64,000 bases of DNA, taken from positions 434,001 to 498,000 of the forward strand of contig NZ_JANJQP010000001.1 of assembly GCF_025758695.1 (NCBI RefSeq). The letters are read 5' to 3'. Below the pieces are notes generated by a model. The model saw only the letters and a program-made list of their open reading frames with translations. It was not told the origin of the DNA and did not search any database. This document shows positions 26,480-34,770 of the stretch, piece after piece (position 1 is the first letter of the stretch; every line of letters begins with the position of its first letter). A program made the position numbers and the translations under genes. This DNA comes from Oenococcus kitaharae (GTDB taxonomy: Bacteria > Bacillota > Bacilli > Lactobacillales > Lactobacillaceae).

Positions 26480-29269
26480 TCACCAGATTTTAATTTTCCA
26501 AAATTCCTTCATACCGGAAAGTACCAGTGTCGGAATAGCTGGTAAGAAAATAACTGCCAAGTAAATCGGCCAAGTCAAAGGGCGTGTTCCCATTAACGTA
26601 TTGAAGAAAGGCAGCATCGTCACGGTCAATGAGGCAATCGCTGCAAAGAGAACTGCCGCTAACAAATAAGGATTGCTGAAGGGATTTCGATGAAACAAAC
26701 TACGCGAGCTGCGCGCGTCAAACACATGCCATAGCTGACCGAAGACCAGAGTCAGAAAAGCAATTGTTTGCGCCTCTGCGATTTGATAACCGGCTGAGGC
26801 GGCCCAAAGAAAGGCTAAAAACACTTGCAAACCCATGAAGAACCCGCGAATCAAAACCCTCGTCCACATATGATCCGACAAAATCGATTTGGCTGTGTCA
26901 CGCGGCTTTTCTGCCATAATCTCATGTTCCGGTTCATCGTATCCCAACGAAAATGACGGCAGCGAATCGCTGATCATATTGACCCAGAGCACCATCAGAG
27001 TAGTCAGGGTTGGCGTTACTTCTGAAATATGCCCAATCGGCGCTGTTATCAGAAAAGTTGTGAAAAGCAGTGAAAGCACTTCAGCCACATTGGTTGTTAA
27101 TTCTTGCCGGATAAAATTTTGAATGTTAGCAAAGATAGTTCGACCAGCGGCGACTGATTTTTGGATCGTCGTAAATTTATCGTCCAGCAGAATTAAATCA
27201 GCCGAATCTTTTGTCACTTCGGTCCCGTTAATGCCCATTGCAATACCGATATTGGCAGCTCGCAAAGCAGCCGCATCGTTGACGCCATCTCCAGTCATGG
27301 CAACAATTTCGTGGTGCTGCTGCAGGGCTTTAACGATTCGCTGCTTATGGGCCGGCGCGACCCTGGCATAGACACGTATCGGTTTAACAAGATCAAAAAG
27401 CTGTTTGTCAGACATTCCTTCAATCTCGCTCCCGGTCACAACGCGAACATCTCGATCAGAAACGATTCCCAAGCGGTAGGCAATTTCCCTTGCCGTCGCT
27501 GCATGATCCCCTGTGATCATGACCACTTGAATTGATGCTTCGTGCAGTGTTTTAATGGATTGCCGAACCTCGGGACGCGGCGGATCAATAATGCCCGCCA
27601 GGCCAAGTACCTTAAAGTCGTTTTCCAGTTCTTCTTGACTGGCGTGCAGCGCCTCTTCTTCGGTCAGATCACGTTCAGCGACCGCAATTGTTCTTAAAGC
27701 ATCATGGGCGAAATCTAAAATCTGCTGGTCAAACATTGGCCGGGCAGAATCAACCGACTGAAATTGACCATGAATCTGAATACTTGCAGCCTTGTTTAAA
27801 ATCACATCCGGGGCACCTTTGGTCAACAGCTTATATGAAGATGGCCCGCACTTCAATACGGTACTCATCATCTTTCGCTGGCTTTCAAAAGGGAGAATCC
27901 GTAAAATATCGTAGTCGATCCCATCGGTCTGGTTCAATAAAGTTTCCCGAATCAAGCCGGCTTTTCTTGCTAATACCACTAGAGAAACATCCGTCGGATT
28001 GCCTAAGGGCACATAATTGCCGACTGAATTTTTTTGAATGGCAGCCTCGTTATTCAAAACAGCACTTAACAAGAACTTCTGATAATCATAATTTTCCCCC
28101 ATCTCTGACGATGGCAAGATTTCGCCGACTGGTTCATAGCCATTGCCGTCAACTTCATAATTGACGCCATTCGCATAAAAACGTGTGACAGTCATCTCGT
28201 TCTTAGTCAAAGTGCCGGTCTTGTCTGAAGCAATAAAAGTCGTTGCGCCAAGTGTCTCGACACTGTTCAAAGATTTGATCAAACCGTTATTGGCAGCGAG
28301 CTGCCGAGCGCCAACGGTCAGTACAATCGATAAGACAACCGGCAGCGCATCAGGAATCGCGCCGACGGCCAAAGCGATTGCACCGGAGACATTTTCAAAC
28401 AGATCTGCAATTGTCAATTGCCCTGTGGAGACAAATTCTTTGATAAGGTTATAGGCCAAAGCTAGAATAACCACAGCTGCTGCCAAGATCATCAGACGCC
28501 TGGTCAGCTGATTAATTGTGATTTCTATCGGTGTCTGTTTGACGGCCGTATTTTGGATCAGGCCGGCAATTTTCCCCAATTCAGTGTCCATACCCGTAGC
28601 TGTGACTACGCCGATACCACTGCCGTTAACGACCACTGAAGCCGAATAGCCCATGTTGCTGCGATCGCCTAATTCAGTATTGGCCGGTAAAAGTTTATTA
28701 TCTTTTAAAACTGCCTGCGATTCGCCGGTCAGATGGGACTCATCAACCTGTAATTCGCTAGTCGACAACCATCGCAGATCTGCCTCAACAAAATCACCCA
28801 TCCGGACTTCGACAATATCGCCGGTTACCAGCTGTTTTGCATCAATTTTCTGCCAATCGCCATCACGAAGCACTTTTATCTGCCGATGAGACATTTTTTG
28901 AAGCGCATTTAAGGATTTTTGTGCCGTATAGCTTTGCCAAGAAGTGAGGCCAGCATTAATAAAAATGACGATCAAAATAACTAGTGCTTCATAAATAGCC
29001 TCAAGGCCGTGTTTGGCATTTTCAGCGACAAAAAATTCAAAAAGAGAATTGGAAATGGTTAGCGCGATCGCAAACCACAAAATAATCATGATTGGTTCGC
29101 TTAAAGCATGTAAAAAAATTTTCCAAATTGGATCCGGCGCGTCGCTTTCGATACTATTAAAACCGTTCGCCAAGAGGCGATTCTCAGCTTCTTGACTGCT
29201 CAGCCCCTCGTGACGCGACGTCTTAAGGTCGTTAAGTAATTCTTTTCGGTGTGACGAAAATGCTTGCAT
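26480..29269 (-). CDS. Cation-translocating P-type ATPase (P2/Ca2+-like)
   Basis: ATP-driven cation pump of 929 residues with a P2-type layout: N-terminal cation-ATPase domain, TGES actuator motif (HLTGESQAVLKDN), phosphorylation motif SDKTGTLTKNEM, hinge MTGDGVNDAAALRAA, and a long C-terminal membrane domain. The M4 sequence is AIPDALPVVLSIVLTVG, related to the PEGLP motif of calcium pumps but with Asp for Glu and Ala for Gly. This leaves the ion (calcium, sodium or another) open. Single gene with its own promoter region at 29270-29320. Confidence 0.92.
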   Translation of the reverse strand: MQAFSSHRKELLNDLKTSRHEGLSSQEAENRLLANGFNSIESDAPDPIWKIFLHALSEPIMIILWFAIALTISNSLFEFFVAENAKHGLEAIYEALVILIVIFINAGLTSWQSYTAQKSLNALQKMSHRQIKVLRDGDWQKIDAKQLVTGDIVEVRMGDFVEADLRWLSTSELQVDESHLTGESQAVLKDNKLLPANTELGDRSNMGYSASVVVNGSGIGVVTATGMDTELGKIAGLIQNTAVKQTPIEITINQLTRRLMILAAAVVILALAYNLIKEFVSTGQLTIADLFENVSGAIALAVGAIPDALPVVLSIVLTVGARQLAANNGLIKSLNSVETLGATTFIASDKTGTLTKNEMTVTRFYANGVNYEVDGNGYEPVGEILPSSEMGENYDYQKFLLSAVLNNEAAIQKNSVGNYVPLGNPTDVSLVVLARKAGLIRETLLNQTDGIDYDILRILPFESQRKMMSTVLKCGPSSYKLLTKGAPDVILNKAASIQIHGQFQSVDSARPMFDQQILDFAHDALRTIAVAERDLTEEEALHASQEELENDFKVLGLAGIIDPPRPEVRQSIKTLHEASIQVVMITGDHAATAREIAYRLGIVSDRDVRVVTGSEIEGMSDKQLFDLVKPIRVYARVAPAHKQRIVKALQQHHEIVAMTGDGVNDAAALRAANIGIAMGINGTEVTKDSADLILLDDKFTTIQKSVAAGRTIFANIQNFIRQELTTNVAEVLSLLFTTFLITAPIGHISEVTPTLTTLMVLWVNMISDSLPSFSLGYDEPEHEIMAEKPRDTAKSILSDHMWTRVLIRGFFMGLQVFLAFLWAASAGYQIAEAQTIAFLTLVFGQLWHVFDARSSRSLFHRNPFSNPYLLAAVLFAAIASLTVTMLPFFNTLMGTRPLTWPIYLAVIFLPAIPTLVLSGMKEFWKIKIW

Positions 29270-29329
29270 AATCTTCTCCTGACTGTTGTATAGCGCGTTT
29301 ACATAATCTATTTTTATTATACATGAGAC

Positions 29330-29354
29330 AAAAAAAGACCGGTTTCTCGGTCTC
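29330..29354 (-). terminator. Terminator after the choloylglycine hydrolase gene
   Basis: GAGACCGAG pairs with CGGTCT around AAAC on the minus strand, followed by seven T. Confidence 0.75.
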
Positions 29355-29365
29355 GCAAATGATTA

Positions 29366-30331
29366 TCATGCAGTCGCTTTATCCAATTCTACGACTTGAT
29401 CGCTCGCCAAAAGATGGGCATCCAAGACATATTTTGCCGGCCCGAACTGCTCATAAAGCTGGAAATAGTAGGCTGAATCCGTCAAATCCATGACAGTCTT
29501 GTACTGCGTGTAATCCGACTCGCCATTAGCCTGAATTTTGACGCCCTTGGGAATATCAAAAGCATTCAAAAGATGGAAAACGGCCTTCGCGCCAGCTTCG
29601 CAGCCAGTTGTCTTTCCTATATAATTTCTCAAAAAGACGGCTCTGATAAAACGAGAAACAGAACTATAATCGCCAGGCAAGCCCATCGCACCGTATCCCG
29701 GGCCATCGGCAATCGCTTTAAAGCTGCCATACTGTCTGTCAACATGATCCTGCGGCTGCAAATGATTATAGCGGCGCAGGTTTTCCATATGCCAACCGTA
29801 AGCCGGCGAATTGGTCATGACACCGACCTGATTATCGTAATAATGCACACCAGTCGCTGTGATTTCCAGAACTTTTGAGACGCCGGATTTATCAGCCAGC
29901 ACCCAATGCAGCGGGACGACAATTTTCAAGAAACGATTTTCCTGATTGACGATCACGACTTTTTGAAAACGATCGATAAAGTCTGCCACAGAAGACGCCT
30001 GGCCGAGACCCCAAGCCACCAAATCAGCTGATTCAAGATTGGCCTTGTCAGGATCTGGCTGATCGGCATATTGGGCGTTTTCCGAAAAATACAAAGCGGC
30101 CATCGAAAAGCCTGCTTCATTGAGACCGTCGGCGAAAATATAGCCGCCGACATTGGCACCAGCACCCAAAAAAGCGAGACGGCTTGTGAATCCCGACTGT
30201 CCTGCCAACGTTGCAAAATGGTAATTGCGCGGGATGTAGATGGGTTTGGCACCCAGCTGAAATGAAAAATCCATCGTCCGAGCCAGCATGCGGACATTGT
30301 CCTCTGTCTGATACGTAATTGATGTGCACAT
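29366..30331 (-). CDS. Choloylglycine hydrolase family (linear amide C-N hydrolase)
   Basis: Ntn hydrolase of 321 residues. It starts MCTSITYQTEDN, so removal of Met exposes the nucleophile Cys2. Arg18 and Asp21 (ARTMDF) and DGLNEAGFS fit the active site. The family includes bile-salt hydrolases and penicillin V acylases. Which one this is cannot be decided without alignment of the substrate loops, and N-acyl homoserine lactones are a further possible substrate. No secretion signal, so cytosolic. Upstream is a short divergent small membrane protein gene. Confidence 0.88.
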   Translation of the reverse strand: MCTSITYQTEDNVRMLARTMDFSFQLGAKPIYIPRNYHFATLAGQSGFTSRLAFLGAGANVGGYIFADGLNEAGFSMAALYFSENAQYADQPDPDKANLESADLVAWGLGQASSVADFIDRFQKVVIVNQENRFLKIVVPLHWVLADKSGVSKVLEITATGVHYYDNQVGVMTNSPAYGWHMENLRRYNHLQPQDHVDRQYGSFKAIADGPGYGAMGLPGDYSSVSRFIRAVFLRNYIGKTTGCEAGAKAVFHLLNAFDIPKGVKIQANGESDYTQYKTVMDLTDSAYYFQLYEQFGPAKYVLDAHLLASDQVVELDKATA

Positions 30332-30436
30332 AAAAACTCCTTTCAGATTTGATTGAGATCATTATAGGAGTATTCAGTAATAAGTTGTCAACCTTAGCCA
30401 AAATAAGGAATAATTAAGGAAGCAAGGAGCGAAAAC

Positions 30437-30586
30437 ATGACCAAATATCTGATTTTTGCAGCTGAATTAATCGCAATTTCTCTGTGGCTCTTCTTCGGAG
30501 CCAAATCCTTTTGGGCCGGCCTGATCGGCGTAGTTGTCATCATTGCCATCTCGCAGTTCCTGCATTGGTGGCTGAAAGCTCGATAA
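30437..30586 (+). CDS. Small single-protein membrane ORF, 49 residues
   Basis: A strong ribosome site AAGGAGCGAAAAC precedes an ATG opening MTKYLIFAAELIAISLW and ending HWWLKAR. Two hydrophobic segments (about 4-20 and 24-42) with a short turn suggest a tiny two-helix or hairpin membrane protein. I recognise no family. It ends 4 bp before the convergent TPM gene stop and is divergent from the Ntn hydrolase. The clean start signal and hydrophobicity make it likely real. Confidence 0.6.
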   Translation: MTKYLIFAAELIAISLWLFFGAKSFWAGLIGVVVIIAISQFLHWWLKAR

Positions 30587-30589
30587 AAA

Positions 30590-31741
30590 TTACTGCTGGC
30601 TATCCGATTTTTTCAATACATCCAACGCTGCCAAATCCGCAGCAAAGGCCACAGGATCAAAAGTTGGCAAAGCCAGATTCGCCCAAGTCATCTCGGAACC
30701 CTGATAGTTTTTGCTACCGCCATAACCCGCATAGAGCTTAACCGCGCGAGAAAAATCCTCGAAAACCTGTATCAGCCCTAAGGAATCAGGATGCCCATAA
30801 CGCAGCATGTTCACTGCGATTTTAAGGCGTGTCGATAAATCGGCATCGACAGTCTGCAGAGCCTGAGTGAGCAGGACTAAATTATCTTTCAGCTCAGGTG
30901 TCATCTCCCCTAGAGTGGGCTGAATGACAGGCTGCAGGGAAACAAGTGCCAGACGCATCTGCTTATTTCGGCGCGCTCTCGGTAACAAGAAGACGAATAA
31001 CGCAATAACCAGAACCACTCCAACAGTCAAAAAAATGAGCGCAAATTGGTTGAATTTCTGCAAATAAGTCTGGGCATAGGCATGCTGACTGGCTTTCGTT
31101 TTGGCTTTGACGCTCGGATCCATGTAAAGATTGATCAGACCCGCAGCGCGGCGTACCATCTTATCAATGCCCTCGCTATAATCTCCTTTTTGCATCATGG
31201 CCTTGACTTGATCGTTCACAATCCAGGAAATAGCGTTATCCCCTATCTGGCTGCGTAAACCACTGCCCGTCACCACCGATACTTTGCGGTCTTTGATTGC
31301 CACGTAAATCAGTAAAGCCGTATCGTGAGGCCGTTTATCAAGCTTGTGTTTTTTAAAGGCCTGCTCGGCTTGTTGAGCAATATTCGCGCCATGAGTTGTC
31401 GGCACAACCACCACAAAAATACCCGGGCGATGCTGGTCGCGAGCCATATAGTAGTGATTAATGAAGTTAATATCGTCGACAAAAAACCCGGATATGTATT
31501 GCGACTCATCAAAGACATATCGTGTGTGCGTATCCTTGTCCCAATAATCGGCCGGGTAAGCCCTCGCAAACGCTTTAACCCTTGCTGAAGGCGGCTTGTA
31601 ACCAGCTAATTTTTCAGTACTCGGCCAGCTGGCAGTAGTCGACGGCCATGTCAGAATGAAAAAGTGGATAATCGTCCACCCCAAAAAAATCAGTAAAACA
31701 CCAGCAATAAGAATTCTTAGCTTCTTGAATTTGATAGGCAT
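30590..31741 (-). CDS. TPM-domain membrane protein (YgcG-like)
   Basis: TM helix at about 9-30, then a TPM domain (about 75-215) with the features GIFVVVVPTTHGANI, ALLIYVAIKDRKVSVVTGSG and ISWIVNDQVKAMM. A second hydrophobic helix lies at about 235-255 and a 120-residue cytoplasmic tail follows. Proteins with this layout are membrane-bound with an extracytoplasmic TPM domain, seen in lactobacilli as poorly characterised envelope proteins; some TPM domains act as phosphatases or photosystem repair factors. Function here is unknown. Confidence 0.8.
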   Translation of the reverse strand: MPIKFKKLRILIAGVLLIFLGWTIIHFFILTWPSTTASWPSTEKLAGYKPPSARVKAFARAYPADYWDKDTHTRYVFDESQYISGFFVDDINFINHYYMARDQHRPGIFVVVVPTTHGANIAQQAEQAFKKHKLDKRPHDTALLIYVAIKDRKVSVVTGSGLRSQIGDNAISWIVNDQVKAMMQKGDYSEGIDKMVRRAAGLINLYMDPSVKAKTKASQHAYAQTYLQKFNQFALIFLTVGVVLVIALFVFLLPRARRNKQMRLALVSLQPVIQPTLGEMTPELKDNLVLLTQALQTVDADLSTRLKIAVNMLRYGHPDSLGLIQVFEDFSRAVKLYAGYGGSKNYQGSEMTWANLALPTFDPVAFAADLAALDVLKKSDSQQ

Positions 31742-31859
31742 GCCCAGCTTTCTTTATTTAGTCGGCGGTGTGGATGCGGCCAAGTTATACAAACAGCATA
31801 AGCCTAAATGTTGTGGCACGTGGTGTCAAAGAAGCATCCGAGTATTCAAGTCTAAAAAA

Positions 31860-32531
31860 TCAGTAATCGCTTTTTAGCAAATTGCCCAAATCACTATCGA
31901 GACTATTATATTTGTCGGTCCAACCATTGTAGGTGCCAACAGGGTTCGAACAATTATCGTAAAACTTATTTAACAAATTCAGCATTTTTTTGCTGCTTGA
32001 ATAATTACTTGCAATCCGCGTGATATTCGGATATTTGTCATAAATCAGCCTAATTTTAGAAACATCATCTTCTATAGCAGAAATCTTAGCCTGCGCTTTA
32101 GACAAGTTACTAGATTGATCACTCACAGCCGCGCTAACAACTTTGGTGATGCCATCTGAACTGTAGTCCGCATTATCATCGTTAAAATAGCTTTGCCACT
32201 TACCATAAATATAAGATCCAGATTTTTCAATTTCCGAACCAGCAAGATATCCGTCTGCCAGCACATCTGCCTTATAGGTACTTGATTTTTTAATAGCAAC
32301 TTTCCGCTCCTGCTTTTCCCGGGCAATTCGCGCTTGCCTCAGAGTGGCTTGATATTGATTATTAGAAGCCCATCCGCCAATCACTGAGAAAATAAGTAAA
32401 ATCGGCGATAGAAAAAGAACGATTTTTGAAACCGTTCTAAATTTCTTTAAGATTAATAAAATTCCCGAAACAACAAATAAGACCAAACTAATTGACGCAA
32501 TTATTACGCACAACAAAAACAAGCTCTTCAT
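31860..32531 (-). CDS. Unknown membrane protein with extracytoplasmic domain, 223 residues
   Basis: Two N-terminal hydrophobic helices (about 3-27 and 35-52) precede a basic linker (RIAREKQERKVAIKKSS) and a soluble Ser/Lys/Asp-rich domain. No conserved motif or family was recognised. AT content is higher than in the housekeeping neighbours, and it begins the accessory region that extends to 36 kb. Preceded by AAAGGGGAGATTATG. Conservation is unknown to me. Confidence 0.65.
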   Translation of the reverse strand: MKSLFLLCVIIASISLVLFVVSGILLILKKFRTVSKIVLFLSPILLIFSVIGGWASNNQYQATLRQARIAREKQERKVAIKKSSTYKADVLADGYLAGSEIEKSGSYIYGKWQSYFNDDNADYSSDGITKVVSAAVSDQSSNLSKAQAKISAIEDDVSKIRLIYDKYPNITRIASNYSSSKKMLNLLNKFYDNCSNPVGTYNGWTDKYNSLDSDLGNLLKSDY

Positions 32532-33000
32532 AATCTCCCCTTTAAATCCTTTTACTCATTTAAATTTTAGTTTAAAAACGAGATTCTCCGACAGGAAATT
32601 TGAATATTTACTCAATTTCATTTGCAAACCGTAATATAGAACATTATTTGTCACTTCTAATTGATCTTGCGCGTCCGAAACTTTGCCTTCGCATGGCACA
32701 GACCACAGATCGGACTCTACCTCATTGATCTGACACACATCTGAAGCGCAAGTACACACCTAAAAATGACCAAGAACAACTCTACGATCCTATGTCGTTC
32801 CAATCGTACAAACTAGGGAGGTGCTGCATACGAAGTGGGCTCTTAAAGCTAAAGACCGGCAAATGGTTATTCTCTATACCAAAGAGGACTAAAGATATAA
32901 GATGATCGGTTTAGCACAGAACGATTCAGGACCTATTGCCATCGCAATCAAAAAGATTGGCTGAGTGTTGTACAGCCTTTAAAGACCCGCACAACCTATT
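32532..33000. other. Gene-free stretch with one copy of a 28-bp repeat
   Basis: No convincing gene is seen. It contains repeat copy A (32720-32747) and a relic-like frame at about 32828-32963 interrupted by stops (reads AKDRQMVILYTKED, then MIGLAQNDSGPIAIAIKKIG after a stop). This may be the decayed remains of a gene I do not recognise. Confidence 0.5.
32720..32747. repeat. Direct repeat copy A flanking the LRR gene
   Basis: The 28 bases beginning CCTCATTGATCTGACACA recur at 33920-33947 with 26 of 28 identical. Confidence 0.85.
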
Positions 33001-33897
33001 TTATCGTCTCACAATCGTGACATTCCTAGAAAATGTTTGTGGCCTGACTAATAATTGACGCGGCAGAGAAACCCAAGCGAAGTTTTGATCATATGCAAAA
33101 GCTGAATTATCTAGAACAGTGACTGAGTCAGGAATGTAAACGCGCCTTAGAGCGGTACAAGAGTAAAAGACAAACTGTCCAATCGTAATAATCCGGTTGC
33201 CCAGATCCACATCTGTTAGTGAAGTATCACCCATAAAAGTATTTCCCAGCTTGACTGCAAGATCGTCTAGCCGGGCACTTTTAAGTGACGGATCCCAGGC
33301 AAAAGCGTTTGACCCCAAATATTTTACCGAGTGCGGTACGACAATTGATTCTAATTGCTGGTCATGACTAAAAGCCCAGTTGCCAATGGAAACGACACGA
33401 TCAGGAATAACCACATTAGAGAAGTCGCTTTTTGATAGTGCCCAGGCATTAATGGATTTCAAGGTCTTAGGAAGAACAAGCGTAGTTGCGCTGTGTCGCG
33501 GCAATGCAGATTTTTTGCCATCACCAAGAGAAGTCACAGTGTAGGTTACGCCGTGATAAGACACGCGACTTGGTAAAGTAATAACCGCCGTGTTCTTTTC
33601 TGTACTGTTCTTTTGGTATCCAACCAGTATGGCGGTCTTAGATTCATTTTTTAAAGTAAAGGCCCAAAGGCCAGTTGACGCCTGGTCATGATAAACCTGG
33701 CCGGACTTTATTTTTAAATGCCTATTAAATTTTATTTGAGATAAACGTTCATACACGGGCCTGAGCACAGCAAAAGAAAAACCCGCTACCAATAAAACAA
33801 ACGCAAGCGTCTCTATCATAACCTTTAATTTTGAATGACGATCTGGCACTACACCTATTTTACCTACCTTACAGTCCCCAGGCCTACCTATCATCAA
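33001..33897 (-). CDS. BspA-type leucine-rich-repeat protein
   Basis: A hydrophobic helix at about residues 27-47 (MIETLAFVLLVAGFSFAVL) is followed by several 22-23-residue LRR_5 repeats (examples SINAWALSKS, SIGNWAFSHDQQLES, YLGSNAFAWDPSLKS, TIGQFVFYSCTALRR, VLDNSAFAYDQNF). Such proteins are surface ligand-binding or adhesive proteins in many Firmicutes. The short protein lacks an LPXTG or other wall signal, so it is held by its helix. The true start could be the Met at 33819. Flanked by direct repeats, suggestive of a mobile or duplicated cassette. Confidence 0.75.
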   Translation of the reverse strand: MMIGRPGDCKVGKIGVVPDRHSKLKVMIETLAFVLLVAGFSFAVLRPVYERLSQIKFNRHLKIKSGQVYHDQASTGLWAFTLKNESKTAILVGYQKNSTEKNTAVITLPSRVSYHGVTYTVTSLGDGKKSALPRHSATTLVLPKTLKSINAWALSKSDFSNVVIPDRVVSIGNWAFSHDQQLESIVVPHSVKYLGSNAFAWDPSLKSARLDDLAVKLGNTFMGDTSLTDVDLGNRIITIGQFVFYSCTALRRVYIPDSVTVLDNSAFAYDQNFAWVSLPRQLLVRPQTFSRNVTIVRR

Positions 33898-34191
33898 ACA
33901 AATAAGGGCGGGAATTCTGCCTCATTAATCTGACACATATCTGAAGCCAAAGATGCCAGGAATTATTTTGTCGTATAGATAGTGATAATTTCACTTTCTG
34001 AAATTGCTGCATGATAAAACCAGAGATTGTTTAAGACAAGAGAGCTATTTTTTTGTCTACCATCTTTCCAATATTGCATTCGAAATGAAAAATCAGTAGT
34101 AATTAGTTCGTAATCAACCTTTATATTCTATTCATTTTCACCATAAAGTTCGTTATTTTTTAAAGATAACTATATTCTTATATTTTTTAAA
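33898..34191. other. AT-rich gene-free stretch before the hsdS remnant
   Basis: No gene is seen. It holds repeat copy B (33920-33947) and is much richer in A and T than its surroundings, consistent with decayed or foreign DNA. Confidence 0.6.
33920..33947. repeat. Direct repeat copy B flanking the LRR gene
   Basis: The 28 bases beginning CCTCATTAATCTGACACA are 1200 bp from copy A in the same orientation, two mismatches. Confidence 0.85.
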
Positions 34192-34194
34192 AAA

Positions 34195-34734
34195 CGCCTT
34201 ACTTGGGAAAAGCGTAAGTTGGGTGATCTGGGAAAAACATTCACAGGTCTCTCTGGAAAAACTAAGGAAGATTTTGGTTACGGAGATGCTAGATTTGTGA
34301 CGTATATGAATGTGTATTTAAATCCCATCGCATCCGAAAAAGGTTTGGAACGAGTGGAGTTAGACTCAAAACAACATTTGGTTCAATATGGCGATGTTTT
34401 CTTTACAACCTCCTCAGAAACACCAGAGGAGGTCGGCATGTCGAGCGTTTGGACCTTTAAATTGCCTAATATATACTTAAACAGTTTCACCTTTGGTTAT
34501 AGACCTACCTACCATTTTGATCTCAACTATCTAGCCTTCATGCTAAGAACAGAGATAGTAAGAAAAGATATTAAGTTACTTGCCCAAGGAGTTTCTCGAT
34601 TCAATATTTCTAAAACTAAGATGATGGATATCCAGGTACCTATCCCTGAAAAAGACGAACAAATCAAGATTGGTACGTTTTTAAAAACACTTGATGACCT
34701 GATAACTGTCAACCAGCGTCATGCACCCAATTAA
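34195..34734 (+). pseudogene. Truncated type I restriction specificity subunit (hsdS')
   Basis: The frame shows one target-recognition domain entering through the HsdS-like sequence TWEKRKLGDLGKTFTGLSGK and leaving into a piece of the conserved spacer (EKDEQIKIGTFLKTLDDLIT). The remainder, including the first recognition domain and the rest of the central repeat, is missing. No ATG start is present; the nearest in-frame start is TTG at 34219. It faces the hsdR-integrase hybrid, the layout of the silent hsdS' copy in invertible type I loci. Probably a relic. Confidence 0.75.
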
Positions 34735-34737
34735 GCA

Positions 34738-34761
34738 GAAACGCATGTTGCCATGCGTTTC
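34738..34761. terminator. Hairpin between hsdS' and the hsdR-int hybrid
   Basis: GAAACGCATG and CATGCGTTTC form a perfect 10-bp stem around TTGC between the two convergent frames. Confidence 0.8.
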
Positions 34762-34770
34762 TTACATTTT

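Noticed and set aside
32556-32759. Minus-strand frame of 67 residues containing repeat copy A
   Set aside because: There is no ribosome site, no family, and half of it is repeat; treated as non-coding or relic.
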